DNA of 64,000 bases. It comes from Nostoc sp. NOS(2021). GTDB lineage: Bacteria > Cyanobacteriota > Cyanobacteriia > Cyanobacteriales > Nostocaceae. The first letter of the stretch is position 1. The number at the start of each line of letters is the position of its first letter. The position numbers were made by a program, and so were the translations under genes. Shown here in pieces: positions 8,466 to 18,109 of this stretch. A model generated the notes under the pieces. The model saw only the letters and a list, made by a program, of their open reading frames with translations, was not told the origin of the DNA and ran no database searches. The DNA lies in NCBI RefSeq assembly GCF_017115025.1, contig NZ_JABXKM010000136.1, positions 1 through 64,000 on the forward strand. The letters are read 5' to 3'.

Positions 8466-8797
8466 TAGTAATTCTCCGTAATACTTGCACTTATACCAAG
8501 TTGTGATACATAGTATTATTTGCTTGAAACCTAGTCCAGCAGCGCTTAGATTCTAAACAATACTAACTTTGGCAACTTGGTAAGCTGAAAAATATCTAAT
8601 TTGCATAACCAAATTAAGCATAACTTTTGTGGGGTGGGCAACATGAGCGCCCTAATTATGCAAGTTAAATGTGGAACAGCTTATTACAGCACAATTCAGG
8701 AGCCAGGAGCGGAGCCGGAGACGCTCCGTCTCCAGTCAGCAGTCAAAAAGGCTATCTGGCTTGTAATGGTGCTGGACTATGTGTTAGCTCAAAACCT
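8466..8797. other. Gene-free stretch with repeat fragments
   Basis: Between the dioxygenase and the convergent ModA-like gene. It contains a GGAGACGCTCCGTCTCC palindromic fragment near 8719-8735, typical of the interspersed repeats here. ORFs inside it look non-coding. Confidence 0.5.
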
Positions 8798-9697
8798 TTA
8801 ATCCACTGCTGCTTTAGTTTTGGCTTTGGCTTTTGCCGCTACCTTTCGCTTCATCATCAGGCCGACTATACCTACTGCTATTGAGCCACCAGTAGTCATA
8901 GGTTCGGGGATAGGCGTGAATCCAGATACCTGAAACACAGATAATGCTTGAGGGCTGCGCAGAAAGGAGTTGAAATTCTTAGCTGCATCTAGGTTTTGAG
9001 TTTGTGTGAGTACAGCAGAGCCATAAACAATCGGAGAGTAAAGGTTGATAGGCGGAGTGTATGCAATTTTGACTTTATCAAGTGCTGTTAGAGCGTCTGT
9101 GGTGTAAACAATGCCTGCATCTACAGTGTTGTTTGACACTAATGATAGTACATCACGCACATCTGTGCCCAAGACAAGATTGAGTTGCCCCGATATCCCG
9201 AAATTGGCAAATAATTGCTGGGCGAATACTCCTGCTGGAACAGACGCAGGATTACCAATAGCCACTTTATTCAGCGGTAATAGGTCTTTAACGCTTGATA
9301 TAGATATGGTTGAATTTATCGGCGTGATTATAGCCAAGGTGTTGTTTAGTATGTCTTGCCTGGTTCCTTCTTTTAGTTGGTTAGCGCTTTGCAGATTATC
9401 TAACGGTGCTTGGGATACTGAGAAGAAGATATCTACTGGATTTGGATTTTTTCCCATTATGATTTCATTAGCGAGACCAATAGAACCCGCAAACTTATCC
9501 GTAAAGGTGACGTCGGGGTTGCTTTGCTGGTAAAGTGTCTGAACCTGGAGTAGGGTGTCAGTTAAGCTGGCAGCAGCATAGATGTTAATGTTAATCGGAC
9601 TACTAAGTGTGGCAGCTTGTGCTGGTTTAGCTTGGATTACACCAAAACCCAAAGCAATGCTAGCGGTAGCCAGTGCTAATTTGTACCTTTTCTTCAT
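8798..9697 (-). CDS. ModA-like substrate-binding protein with PEP-CTERM tail
   Basis: 299 residues. Signal peptide at 1-28 (ending AQAA), then a molybdate-binding-protein fold: NIYAAASLTDTL near 37, GSIGLANEIIMGKNP, DIFFSVSQAPLD, NTLAIITP, GNPASVPAG, VSNNTVDAGIVYTTDAL. ModA proteins bind molybdate or tungstate outside the cell for ModBC. Unusually, the C-terminus reads PIPEP followed by a hydrophobic stretch (GGSIAVGIVGLMM) and a basic tail (KRK...KAKAK), which matches a PEP-CTERM sorting signal. No modB, modC or exosortase gene lies nearby. It may be a surface-anchored oxyanion-binding protein rather than a transporter part. Confidence 0.8.
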   Translation of the reverse strand: MKKRYKLALATASIALGFGVIQAKPAQAATLSSPININIYAAASLTDTLLQVQTLYQQSNPDVTFTDKFAGSIGLANEIIMGKNPNPVDIFFSVSQAPLDNLQSANQLKEGTRQDILNNTLAIITPINSTISISSVKDLLPLNKVAIGNPASVPAGVFAQQLFANFGISGQLNLVLGTDVRDVLSLVSNNTVDAGIVYTTDALTALDKVKIAYTPPINLYSPIVYGSAVLTQTQNLDAAKNFNSFLRSPQALSVFQVSGFTPIPEPMTTGGSIAVGIVGLMMKRKVAAKAKAKTKAAVD

Positions 9698-10157
9698 GAA
9701 ATATTTCCGGTAGAGTTAATGTGTGAGTTACTACAATTTTTGAAATTCCAAATATTGCACCCAGCATTGAAAGTTTGCTTTTCACTCCTGCCAGAAAATA
9801 GGGTAACAAGAAGTCGTAGCTGGGAAGCAATCTTTGGTACTTCAGTATTTATAAGGTATCTTTATGTCCACTAAATTACAACTATTTAAAAAGCATCTTT
9901 ATATAAAAAATACAGTAGTCTATGTACTTATACTGCCATAAAACCGCTTCCAATACCAGGAAAGTAGGTTAATGCATCTGTACTATATGGAAAACTTTGT
10001 ATAAAGTTATTTTAAAAATACAATTTTTCTATTTAAAGAAGTATATGGATCTGACTTTTCACGGCAACTTTTCAAAAGCGATCTCTCAAACGGATTCTAG
10101 ATAAAGTACATCACTGATAGTACAGTAGGTAAAATCGGGTGTTCAAGGAAACGAACA
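9698..10157. other. Intergenic region upstream of two divergent genes
   Basis: About 460 AT-rich bases holding the promoters for the ModA-like gene and the small Cys-rich gene. No ORF, riboswitch-like fold or repeat element recognised. Confidence 0.45.
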
Positions 10158-10334
10158 ATGTCGGACTGGTGTCCAAAAAATTTTGCTTTCTGTCAACTGG
10201 GCGATCGCATCCAGTGCTGTGAATATTTACTCATGCTAGAAGGCACAGACGACGATATCCGAATTACTGAAACAATTTTCAGGAAGTGCAATATTCAATA
10301 TTGGGATATCTATGATCGATTGCAGATTGCATGA
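10158..10334 (+). CDS. Small Cys-rich protein, unknown function
   Basis: 58 residues, ATG at 10158, TGA ending at 10334. An AAGGAA ribosome-binding site lies about 7 bases upstream. The sequence starts MSDWCPKNFAFCQLGDRIQCC and has five Cys (5, 12, 20, 21, 44), which suggests metal binding or disulfides. The rest is acidic and aromatic (LEGTDDDIRI, QYWDIYDRL). There is no signal peptide. The coding read is supported by a clean start, HIP1 in frame and a palindrome immediately after the stop. No family name recognised. Confidence 0.55.
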   Translation: MSDWCPKNFAFCQLGDRIQCCEYLLMLEGTDDDIRITETIFRKCNIQYWDIYDRLQIA

Positions 10335-10358
10335 AGAGTGCTGAGTACTCAGCACTCT
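10335..10358. terminator. 24-base perfect palindrome after small ORF
   Basis: AGAGTGCTGAGT followed by its exact reverse complement, starting one base after the stop codon of the small Cys-rich gene and 29 bases before the end of the convergent porin gene. A hairpin terminator for one or both strands is likely, but no clear T-run follows. Confidence 0.5.
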
Positions 10359-10386
10359 GTTGGTCAAGCAAACGATTCACATTCAG

Positions 10387-12000
10387 TTAAAAATCGAAGG
10401 TTGTGCGAATAACACCCACATACTGGGTATCATTTCTGCTGTCGTTTTCCGGGTTGAGAATCACCCAAAAACCAGGAGTCACTGAGATGTTGTCATTTAG
10501 GCGATAACGATAGAATGCTTCGATATGGTAAGCGTTGTCTCGGTCTTGACGGACATCACTGTTAGAGACACGCGGCGGTATACCAAAGAGAATTCCCGGC
10601 AGGTTGCCCCTACCCCCCACATCGGGAAACGACATACCAATCGCCCCAAACCAGACATTGGCATTATCACCACTGTTCACAAATAGAGAATTTGTTCCAC
10701 CCCTACCATTGGAAATATCACTCAAACCAGAGTTCTTGGCATTTGCCCAAATATATCCACCCCAAGCGTGGATTTGGAAATTCGGGGAGAAGCGATAGAA
10801 TCCCTGTGCGCCTACAATATCGTTGGAAGTAGCAATGTTGTTGCCAAAGGGAGCGTTTGACAGGGCGCTACCTGTCCCAGCTGCGAGATCGACTGCTCCA
10901 GCAGGGCTATAGCCATGAGAGTAGGCAACACCAATAGCTCCTTGCTTACCGTAATAGGCTAAGTGCGCCAGGGCGTTGTAGCCACCATCAAACAAGCCGT
11001 TGCTAGCCGATGGGACATTGGGACTGCTTGCTAAATAGCCCAAGGTGAGAACCAAGTCTTTGGTAATGTTCCAGTTAGCGGCACCACCGCCGCCACCTCG
11101 CCGGAATAAGGGACTGTATGACCCAAATAGTGAGGGAACCCCATTGCCGTCGTCAGCGATTGTGGCGGGAGTGACGGTGGTTGAAATGTCGGTGTAACCA
11201 ATGCCTGTGGGTCCAACAACGAAGTTAAGAGAATCACTGACTGGGAAGTAGTAACGGATGTGGGGAACAAAAAGTGTATCGTTGCTGTCATAATCGAAGT
11301 TGAGGCGTGTCATCCCTGTGCCTGTGGCTGCGGCAATTTGGCTTGCACCATTGGAATTCGCAAAGTTGCCAAATTCTAGGCGGACTCGCAACAAATCTTT
11401 GCCGGTGAAACTGCTCTCAAAGTTGAGACGACCCCGGTTTGCAAAGTAGATACCGGATTCATCGCGTTCGCCACCTACTCTATTACCAAAGGTATCACTA
11501 ATAGCGGTAATAATTTGAGCATTCAGCCTGGTAGTGGTGGAAAATTGCTGCTTCTCCAGCGTTGCTGTGTGTGCTTCTAGCGTATCCACCCGCCCACGCA
11601 GAGTTGTCAATTCTGCCGCAAACTCTGTTTGCAAATTTTGCAGCACTGCCAAATCTTCTTTCTTGACTAAATCGCTAGTACCCGCAGCAATTAATTCATT
11701 CACCCGGTCTAAGCAGGCATTTAAACCAGCTGCAAACTCATAACGACTCAAAGCACGGTTGCCGCGATAGGTTGCGTCAGGATAACCTGCAATACAGCCA
11801 TAACGTTCCACTAGCGATTGCAGTGCTTGGAATGCCCAATCACTCGGTTTAATATCGGAAAGCTGGGAAACAGAATTGACTTGTCCCTCCAAATTTCTAT
11901 TAGCATCTGCTGCATTAGAATCATCTTCTGGAGGTGCTGCCCAAACTGCTGGAATTGCCAAAAATAAGACAAAAAAACTATGAAAAAGAATTTTGATCAT
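10387..12000 (-). CDS. oprB: SLH-domain carbohydrate porin, OprB family
   Basis: 537 residues from the ATG at 12000, which opens a clean signal peptide (MIKILFHSFFVLFLAIPAVWA). The ORF extends to 12063, but that would add a polar stretch before the signal. Order: signal peptide; SLH domain (LSDIKPSDWAFQALQSL, GYPDATYRGNRALSRYEFAAGL); coiled coil (EFAAELTTLRGRVDTLEAHTATL); C-terminal beta-barrel of the OprB type ending in Phe (TTFDF). Cyanobacterial SLH porins sit in the outer membrane and let small solutes pass. It is the last gene of a minus-strand run with sugar transport genes, so a role in sugar or polyol entry is likely. In Nostoc an oprB gene also neighbours glcP and the frt transporter. 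Confidence 0.85.
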   Translation of the reverse strand: MIKILFHSFFVLFLAIPAVWAAPPEDDSNAADANRNLEGQVNSVSQLSDIKPSDWAFQALQSLVERYGCIAGYPDATYRGNRALSRYEFAAGLNACLDRVNELIAAGTSDLVKKEDLAVLQNLQTEFAAELTTLRGRVDTLEAHTATLEKQQFSTTTRLNAQIITAISDTFGNRVGGERDESGIYFANRGRLNFESSFTGKDLLRVRLEFGNFANSNGASQIAAATGTGMTRLNFDYDSNDTLFVPHIRYYFPVSDSLNFVVGPTGIGYTDISTTVTPATIADDGNGVPSLFGSYSPLFRRGGGGGAANWNITKDLVLTLGYLASSPNVPSASNGLFDGGYNALAHLAYYGKQGAIGVAYSHGYSPAGAVDLAAGTGSALSNAPFGNNIATSNDIVGAQGFYRFSPNFQIHAWGGYIWANAKNSGLSDISNGRGGTNSLFVNSGDNANVWFGAIGMSFPDVGGRGNLPGILFGIPPRVSNSDVRQDRDNAYHIEAFYRYRLNDNISVTPGFWVILNPENDSRNDTQYVGVIRTTFDF

Positions 12001-12083
12001 TGACTTATTACTTGAAAATGGTTGAATTCTGATTTTGTAACTAAAGAGATTAGACTCGAACAAAAGCTTCGAGATTATGAGCC

Positions 12084-12215
12084 AATACGCTTTGGTTAAG
12101 GCTTAACTCTTTGTCGAAGTAAATTTTTTTAACGAACCGCTAAGGACGCAAAGAACGCAAAGGAAGAAAAGGAAGAAAAGGAAGAGAAGGAAGAAACGCT
12201 TAACTCAACTGTATT
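12084..12215. repeat. Interspersed element with AATAC...GTATT ends
   Basis: Terminal inverted repeats AATACGCTTTGGTTAAG / CTTAACTCAACTGTATT enclose a purine-rich core (AAGGACGCAAAG, GGAAGAGAAGGAAG). Related copies occur at 56002-56124 (full) and about 35034-35193 (altered). Confidence 0.65.
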
Positions 12216-12272
12216 AGGTTATGAGCTAATCAGCATGAAAGTTACATATTTTAAGTTGAGGTTTTAGCTTAC

Positions 12273-13319
12273 TTAAAGTAACGCTATGACTTTTTGCTCA
12301 TTGCTGCTTTTAGTCGCCGCTTCTATAATTCTCATTACATTAATTCCGTCTTCGGCGGTAACAGCAATTGGCTGATTATCAACAATTGATTTGTACACTG
12401 CATCGTAATAACCTAAATAACTGCCCTGTGAACTTTTTACTTTTTCCCGAATTACTTTTGTGTCTTTTTGTGTATGAAGCAAGCCATATTCACTTTCCGG
12501 CTCTGTATACCAATCAAGTGTGTTAGGCTTCATACCCGCCACTAAATACTCTTCTTGTTTATCGGCTCTGCTTTTGAGAAAAGAACCTTTAGTGCCATGT
12601 ATGATATAGGCAGGCGCAGGCTCACGCACAAGGAAACTTGCTTTTAATTTGACGCGCAGTTTGTCGTAGTATAATATCAACTCAAAATTATCATCTACCT
12701 GCGATCGCAGCCTAGTTAGGCGGATGTCTGCAAAAATAGCATCAGGCATTCCAAATAAATGCAAAGCTTGGTCTATTAAGTGCGGCCCTAAATTGTTTAA
12801 TGTTCCTGCCCCCGGACTTGGAACTTCTACGTGTTGTTTATGGCTGAGGGTTGGTTTATATTTTTGAAATTGAAATTCTGCTTCAACTATATCACCTAAT
12901 AAGCCTTCTTGGACAATTTTTTTGACTGTTTTAAAATCACTATCCCACCTCCGGTTTTGATATACAGATAATTTTTTCCCCTGTTTTTGTGCCAATTCTT
13001 TCAGTTTTTCGGCTTCTGCTACCGTTGTGGTAAATGCTTTTTCTACCACTACATGTTTATCTGCAAGTAATGCCTGTTTAGTATAATCGTAATGAGTATA
13101 TGTGGGTGTATTTACTACCACCAAGATTACTTGCTCATCTGCTAGTAATGCTTCCAAAGAAGGATAGCTTTTTACATCAGGATAATCTTCCTGTATGAGC
13201 TTTTTACTTCTTTCCCAAGAACCGGCTAATTTAAATCCGGGATGCAAATCAATAAACGGCGCATGAAATACCATGCCGGACAAACCAGAAGAACAAAGAG
13301 CCGTATTGATAGTTTCCAT
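12273..13319 (-). CDS. Gfo/Idh/MocA oxidoreductase, scyllo-inositol dehydrogenase-like
   Basis: 348 residues. N-terminal Rossmann domain (GLSGMVFHAPFIDLHPGF; VVVNTPTYTHYDYTKQAL), the EK motif in HVVVEKAF, SVYQNRRWDSDF, GTLNNLGPHLIDQALHLFGMP, and a C-terminal ITAEDGIN-type motif (VTAEDGINVMRIIEAA). The layout and these motifs match the NADP-dependent scyllo-inositol dehydrogenases IolW/YvaA and YdgJ as I know them, which convert scyllo-inositol and scyllo-inosose. Where those have a conserved Asp before the catalytic His (DLxxH), this one has Asn (NNLGPH). Its place between the porin and sugar transporters, and near an inositol oxygenase, fits inositol metabolism, but the substrate is inferred. 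Confidence 0.75.
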   Translation of the reverse strand: METINTALCSSGLSGMVFHAPFIDLHPGFKLAGSWERSKKLIQEDYPDVKSYPSLEALLADEQVILVVVNTPTYTHYDYTKQALLADKHVVVEKAFTTTVAEAEKLKELAQKQGKKLSVYQNRRWDSDFKTVKKIVQEGLLGDIVEAEFQFQKYKPTLSHKQHVEVPSPGAGTLNNLGPHLIDQALHLFGMPDAIFADIRLTRLRSQVDDNFELILYYDKLRVKLKASFLVREPAPAYIIHGTKGSFLKSRADKQEEYLVAGMKPNTLDWYTEPESEYGLLHTQKDTKVIREKVKSSQGSYLGYYDAVYKSIVDNQPIAVTAEDGINVMRIIEAATKSSNEQKVIALL

Positions 13320-13754
13320 TTTTTTATTGATTGACTGAAGCGAAAGTTTGTATTTAATTGTTGTCTGATATTTTTCCCCGCGATGGAGGATGATAAATGG
13401 GAATACAGACTCATTAGACGAATTAGGAAATGCACAAAATCAGGCTTGGTGAGACAAGTGGCTTAAGCTCGCTTTTGCAAATGTATCCTAAATTGACCCC
13501 CCTTAGTCCCCCCTTACTAAGGGGGGAAACAAGATTTTTGCTCCCTCTCCTTAGTAAGGAGAGGGTTGGGGTGAGGTTTAAAGAGCTTTCTACAAAAGTG
13601 AGATTCTCCCCTTAAGCCCCTTGTTCTATACAACCTCACAAGTAATCGGTATAAGGCTAAAACTATTTGTCAAAGTCATTTTTTTTAAGGAACCGCAGAG
13701 GCGCAGAGGACACAGAGATCCGAATTACGCACAGCGGTACTAGATGGATACCAA
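13320..13754. other. Intergenic region with C-rich palindromic repeat
   Basis: 13497-13580 is a repeat of paired stems (CCCCCCTTACTAAGGGGGG and CCCTCTCCTTAGTAAGGAGAGGG). 13685-13725 has a GCAGAGGCGCAGAGGACACAGAG repeat common between cyanobacterial genes. No gene seen. Confidence 0.6.
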
Positions 13755-15155
13755 TTACATGTCTTCTAACTCAATTCCTTTGGTTTCTTTAATAAAAAAG
13801 AGAATGAAAAAGAACGAGGTAGCCGCCGCAATTGTATAGAGTCCATAGGCAGAACCTAGACCGAAATATTGCAGTATGGGAGGAAATGTTGTGGAAATCA
13901 CGAAATTCGCAACCCATTGGATGGCAGCAGCAACTGAAAGTGCAGCTGCTCGAATTTTGTTATTAAACATTTCTCCCAACAGCACCCAAACCACTGGCCC
14001 CCAGGAGAAACCGAAGCAAAATACATAGAGGTTGGCTGCAATGAGAGCTACAGTACCTACGCTTCCGGTGAGATTGGGGTTCCCAGTAGCATCAAGGGGA
14101 GCATTGCCAAAAAGATAAGCCATCGTCCCCAAGGTCAAGGTCATGCCAATCGACCCTACTATCAGTAAAGGCTTGCGACCAAATTTATCTACGAAGGCGA
14201 TCGCAATCAGTGTTGTAATAATATTTACGGCTCCTGTAATCACCGTGATTGTTAGGGAATCTTTTTCGGAAAACCCGACTGCCCGCCACAAAACGCTGCT
14301 GTAGTAAAAGATTACATTAATTCCAACAAATTGCTGTAATACAGATAAGCCTATTCCTATCCAAACAATGGGGAGGAGTCCGCCACTTCTACCCAACAGG
14401 TCAGAAAAGCTAGGCTGGCGTTCTTGAAGCACTGTCTGCCGAATTTCTTCAATTTTTGGCAGCACGTCACCCCCCAAAATCTTGGTCAGAACGTTAGCAG
14501 CTTCTGGCTCGCGTCCTTTGGCAACTAAGTAACGGGGGGATTCAGGAATTGTAAAAGCCACCATCCCGTAGAATACCGCTGGCGGGACTGCTGTCCAAAA
14601 CATCCAGCGCCAGGCTGCAACCCCAAACAAAAATGGCGAGTCTGCTGAACCTGCTGACACAGCAATAAAGTAGTCGGTCAATAAGGCGACGAAAATTCCC
14701 ACGACAATCGCTAATTGTTGCAGAGATCCTAACCTTCCCCGCAAATGGGTGGGAGAACATTCGGCAATGTAAGCTGGGGCGATGACGCTAGCAACGCCGA
14801 TTCCAATCCCACCCAATACTCGCCAAAAGATAAAATCCCAGATAGTGAAGGCAAGCCCAGAGCCAATGGCACTGATAGTAAATAACACCGAAGCGACCAC
14901 CATTGCTTTGACTCGACCATAACGGTCTGCAATTTGTCCGGCAAAGAAGGCTCCTACCGCAGAACCCAGCAACGCTAGGGAGACTGCCAGCCCTGTTAGC
15001 CAACTACTGATGTTAAAAGCTTTTGCTATAGATAAAACCGCGCCGTTGATAACTGCGGTGTCAAAACCGAATAAAAACCCGCCGAGTGCCGCAGCACCTG
15101 CAATCAAAATGACATAAAACGTGTTGGATTTACGACGAATAGTAGTGGAAGACAT
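13755..15155 (-). CDS. glcP: MFS sugar porter, GlcP-like
   Basis: 466 residues, twelve predicted membrane helices. Sugar-porter signatures: GGFLFGFDTAVINGAV in helix 1, RYGRVKAMV, R-G-G after helix 4 (GGIGIGVASVIAPAYIAE), PESPRYLVAKGR after helix 6, QQFVGINVIFYYS in helix 7 and KFGRKPLL between helices 8 and 9. Members move hexoses, pentoses or myo-inositol with protons. Position between frtC-like and oprB-like genes matches the glcP glucose permease of symbiotic Nostoc, which is why I use that name. An inositol role (IolT belongs to the same family) cannot be excluded. Confidence 0.8.
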   Translation of the reverse strand: MSSTTIRRKSNTFYVILIAGAAALGGFLFGFDTAVINGAVLSIAKAFNISSWLTGLAVSLALLGSAVGAFFAGQIADRYGRVKAMVVASVLFTISAIGSGLAFTIWDFIFWRVLGGIGIGVASVIAPAYIAECSPTHLRGRLGSLQQLAIVVGIFVALLTDYFIAVSAGSADSPFLFGVAAWRWMFWTAVPPAVFYGMVAFTIPESPRYLVAKGREPEAANVLTKILGGDVLPKIEEIRQTVLQERQPSFSDLLGRSGGLLPIVWIGIGLSVLQQFVGINVIFYYSSVLWRAVGFSEKDSLTITVITGAVNIITTLIAIAFVDKFGRKPLLIVGSIGMTLTLGTMAYLFGNAPLDATGNPNLTGSVGTVALIAANLYVFCFGFSWGPVVWVLLGEMFNNKIRAAALSVAAAIQWVANFVISTTFPPILQYFGLGSAYGLYTIAAATSFFFILFFIKETKGIELEDM

Positions 15156-15165
15156 AGTTTATATA

Positions 15166-15219
15166 TTGGGCATGGGGCATTGGGCATTGGGCATTGGGCA
15201 TTGGGCATTGGGCATTGGG
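15166..15219. repeat. TGGGCAT heptamer tandem repeat
   Basis: Seven-base units (TGGGCAT and GGGGCAT variants) repeated about seven times between the MFS gene and frtC-like gene. This is a simple tandem repeat typical of heterocystous cyanobacteria. A second tract lies at 57037-57080. Confidence 0.9.
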
Positions 15220-15298
15220 AATTGGGGATGGGGCATTAGTTATTTATTCTCCGCGTCCCCCCAGTCCCCAGTCCCCAGTCTCCAGTCCCTTTCATACT

Positions 15299-16297
15299 TC
15301 AACGTCTGGAACGTCTGCGTAACCGATCAATCATTACCGCCAAAATAATTACTAGTCCTTTGACGACTAGTTGCCAGAAGTAAGAGAGGTTCAACAAGGT
15401 CAAACCATTGTTGAGAATAGCAATGATCAATGCACCTAGAAGGGTGCCGCCAATGGTGCCAATACCGCCTGTAAAGCTGGTTCCACCAAGAATAACAGCA
15501 GCGATCGCATCTAGTTCATAACCCTGACCTAATATGCCACTAGCACTATAGAGACGGCTAGCACTCATGATTCCGGCTAAACCTGCCAGTAATCCACTAA
15601 TACCATAGACGAATAGCAACACCTGATTAACTTTAATCCCAGTTAATCTTGCTGCCCGCTCGTTACCACCAACGGCATATATCTGCACTCCTAAAACAGT
15701 TTGTCGCAGCACAAACCAGCTAGCGATTACGGTCAATAGGGCAATGATTACTAGCCACGGTAGCGGGCCGACATAACTATTACCCACCCAAGCAAAATCG
15801 ATGTCCCGGTTAATCAGCGTTGTACCCTTGGCAACCAAAAAGGCTACACCCCGTAAGGCAGTCAGTGAACCCAAGGTGACAATAAAAGGTGGCACATCCA
15901 AGAAGGTGATGAGAGCGCCGTTGAGTAAGCCCAAAAATAATCCTGCAAGTAAGGCAGCAGGCACAGCTGCCCAACTTAAAGCCGGCAGTAGCGATACCAA
16001 CAACGCAACCACGGCAGAGACAGCTAACATTGACCCAACTGAAAGGTCAATACCTCCGGTGAGAATTACAAAGGTCATTCCGGTCGCCAGCACAATATTG
16101 ATTGATGCCTGACGCAAGATGTTAACGATGTTACCACCGGTGAGGAAGTTGGGAGAAAGAAATGCAAATAAGATGCAGATAATTACTAGGATTGGCAGAA
16201 TACCCGCAACTTCCAGGAGAGTGCTAATTGATTTGCGGTTGCGGGATACGGGATTGTTGGCTAATTTATTGGTAGGTGGCCTGACTGTCTGACTCAT
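15299..16297 (-). CDS. frtC: CUT2 sugar ABC transporter permease
   Basis: 332 residues with about ten hydrophobic segments; RbsC-family marks include [31 protein letters not shown] and [18 protein letters not shown]. It forms the membrane channel of a ribose/fructose/inositol-class importer. Its ATG lies within the last codons of the ATPase gene (4-base overlap), so translation is coupled. The order binding proteins, ATPase, permease on one strand matches frtABC. The name is given on family and gene order; substrate not proven. Confidence 0.85.
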   Translation of the reverse strand: MSQTVRPPTNKLANNPVSRNRKSISTLLEVAGILPILVIICILFAFLSPNFLTGGNIVNILRQASINIVLATGMTFVILTGGIDLSVGSMLAVSAVVALLVSLLPALSWAAVPAALLAGLFLGLLNGALITFLDVPPFIVTLGSLTALRGVAFLVAKGTTLINRDIDFAWVGNSYVGPLPWLVIIALLTVIASWFVLRQTVLGVQIYAVGGNERAARLTGIKVNQVLLFVYGISGLLAGLAGIMSASRLYSASGILGQGYELDAIAAVILGGTSFTGGIGTIGGTLLGALIIAILNNGLTLLNLSYFWQLVVKGLVIILAVMIDRLRRRSRR

Positions 16298-17850
16298 GAT
16301 GCTAATACCTCCGATGCTCCAGTTGCATAGTGCATAATCTTTTCTTGGGTAATTTCTTTACCAAGGCTGCCATCCAGTTCGCCTACCAGCTGTCCTTCTC
16401 GCATCACTAAGACGCGATCGCTCATGCCGACAATCTCCGATAGTTCGCTGGAAACCATTAAAATAGCAACACCTTGCGCTGCTAATTCGCTCATAATTCG
16501 GTAAATTTCGCTTTTGGCACCAATATCTACGCCGCGTGTCGGCTCATCTAACATCAGGACTCTGGGTTTAATGGCTAACCAACGTGCTAGCAGTAGCTTC
16601 TGCTGATTACCACCAGAAAGATCGAGCGCTCTAATTTCCAAATTGGCTAGGCGGATATTGAAGTTTTCCACCGCGTCTGTTGACAGCCGATTCACTGAAG
16701 CCCAGTTAACAATTCCAACTTTGGCATCCTGCTTGAGTGTGTTGATGGCAATATTTTTGCGGGCGCTCATCTCCAGAAATAAACCTTGATCTTTGCGGTC
16801 TTCTGGGACGTAGCCAATTCCGGCAGCAATGGCATCACTGGGCGTATTAATTTCCAGTTTTTTGCCATTCAAAAATACTTCACCACTGGCCTTGCGGTCA
16901 GCACCAAAAATCAGCCGCGATAGTTCTGTGCGTCCTGCACCAACCAGCCCTGCTAAACCGAGAATTTCTCCAGCATGAAGTTCAAAACTAGTCGGCTCAA
17001 TCTTCTTGCGGGCGTCGCTCATATTTCTGACTGACAGCACGACTGGGCCAGGATTCATTTGCCGTTGATGTTCATAAAAGTCTTGCATGGAGCGACCGAC
17101 CATCATCTGCACCAATCGCTGTGGAGAAATTTCACTGCGTGTGAGACTGCCAATATATTGACCATCACGCAGCACGCTAATCCGGTCAGCTAAGGCATAG
17201 ATTTCTTCCATGCGATGGCTGATGTAAATAATGGCAATGCCATCACTCCGCAGTTTGCGAATTACCTCAAACAAATGCTCACTCTCGCGGTCAGATAGGG
17301 CTGCTGTTGGCTCATCCATCACCAAAACGCGGCTTTTGTCCTTCAGCGCTCGCGCAATTTCCACTTGCTGCTGTTCGGCGATCGACAAGGTACCAACTAT
17401 AGTCTGCGCGGTAAAATTGGCTCCAAGGCTTTCCAGCACTTCTTCTGCTTCCAGTTGCATAGCTTTGCGGTCTAAAAACTGACCTCGCCGCAACTCGCTA
17501 CCCATAAACATATTTTCGGTAACGGTTAAATTAGGTGCAACATTCAGTTCTTGATAAATGAGATTAATACCCGATTTGCGTGCTGTCCCCGGATCGGTAA
17601 TTTTCAAGGTTTGACCATTGATGCGAATTTCTCCTTCATCGGCAATGTAAGCCCCAGCCAGGATTTTCATCAATGTGCTTTTACCTGCTCCGTTTTCACC
17701 CATGAGGGCGTGAACTTCTCCCGGATAAATCGTGAGATTAACATTTTGGAGCGCAGATACACCATGAAATCGTTTCGTAATCCCTTGCATTTCTAACACC
17801 GGGGTGGTAGTTGGTGCATCAGTAAATGAAGTTTCAATAGTTGTTGTCAT
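16294..17850 (-). CDS. frtB: CUT2 sugar ABC transporter ATPase, duplicated
   Basis: 518 residues from the ATG at 17850. An AGGAG sits 7 bases upstream of it, while the in-frame ATG at 17856 would be too close. Two ABC modules: the first with [24 protein letters not shown] and [11 protein letters not shown]; the second with [10 protein letters not shown] (degenerate Walker A), [15 protein letters not shown] and [15 protein letters not shown]. This is the usual RbsA layout, with one weak and one strong site. It drives import with the permease that overlaps its 3' end. A separate gap of about 430 bases with a hairpin lies between it and the binding-protein gene. Confidence 0.88.
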   Translation of the reverse strand: MTTTIETSFTDAPTTTPVLEMQGITKRFHGVSALQNVNLTIYPGEVHALMGENGAGKSTLMKILAGAYIADEGEIRINGQTLKITDPGTARKSGINLIYQELNVAPNLTVTENMFMGSELRRGQFLDRKAMQLEAEEVLESLGANFTAQTIVGTLSIAEQQQVEIARALKDKSRVLVMDEPTAALSDRESEHLFEVIRKLRSDGIAIIYISHRMEEIYALADRISVLRDGQYIGSLTRSEISPQRLVQMMVGRSMQDFYEHQRQMNPGPVVLSVRNMSDARKKIEPTSFELHAGEILGLAGLVGAGRTELSRLIFGADRKASGEVFLNGKKLEINTPSDAIAAGIGYVPEDRKDQGLFLEMSARKNIAINTLKQDAKVGIVNWASVNRLSTDAVENFNIRLANLEIRALDLSGGNQQKLLLARWLAIKPRVLMLDEPTRGVDIGAKSEIYRIMSELAAQGVAILMVSSELSEIVGMSDRVLVMREGQLVGELDGSLGKEITQEKIMHYATGASEVLAS

Positions 17851-18022
17851 GGACATCTCCTGTAAAAAAAATTTAAAATTCGCAATTGTGAGTTAGAAGT
17901 TAACAAACTCATACTTAATCGCAAAATCATGTTTTAAAAGCTGACTACTAGTTTGAAAATAGGGAGTGAGGAAGAGATATTTTCATGCTTCGTTGTTAAG
18001 GTTAGTTCCTAGAGACTGCTGT

Positions 18023-18059
18023 GAAAGTCTGAATGCTAGAAATGGGCATTCAGACTTTC
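18023..18059. promoter_or_regulatory. Intercistronic hairpin between binding protein and ATPase genes
   Basis: Perfect 14-base stem (GAAAGTCTGAATGC / GCATTCAGACTTTC) with a 9-base loop, just downstream (minus strand) of the binding-protein gene and before the ATPase gene. Hairpins here often stabilise or terminate part of the transcript so that the binding protein is made in excess. Confidence 0.5.
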
Positions 18060-18109
18060 CTCTGATGCACATACATAGCGGTTCTCGGTTGCGGTACATA
18101 GAGTTTTGA

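Noticed and set aside
8601-8884. Two overlapping plus-strand ORFs
   Set aside because: Lie over a repeat fragment and the end of the ModA-like gene on the other strand; no coding features.
15121-15348. 75-codon ORF rich in GHWALGI
   Set aside because: It is a translation of the TGGGCAT tandem repeat.
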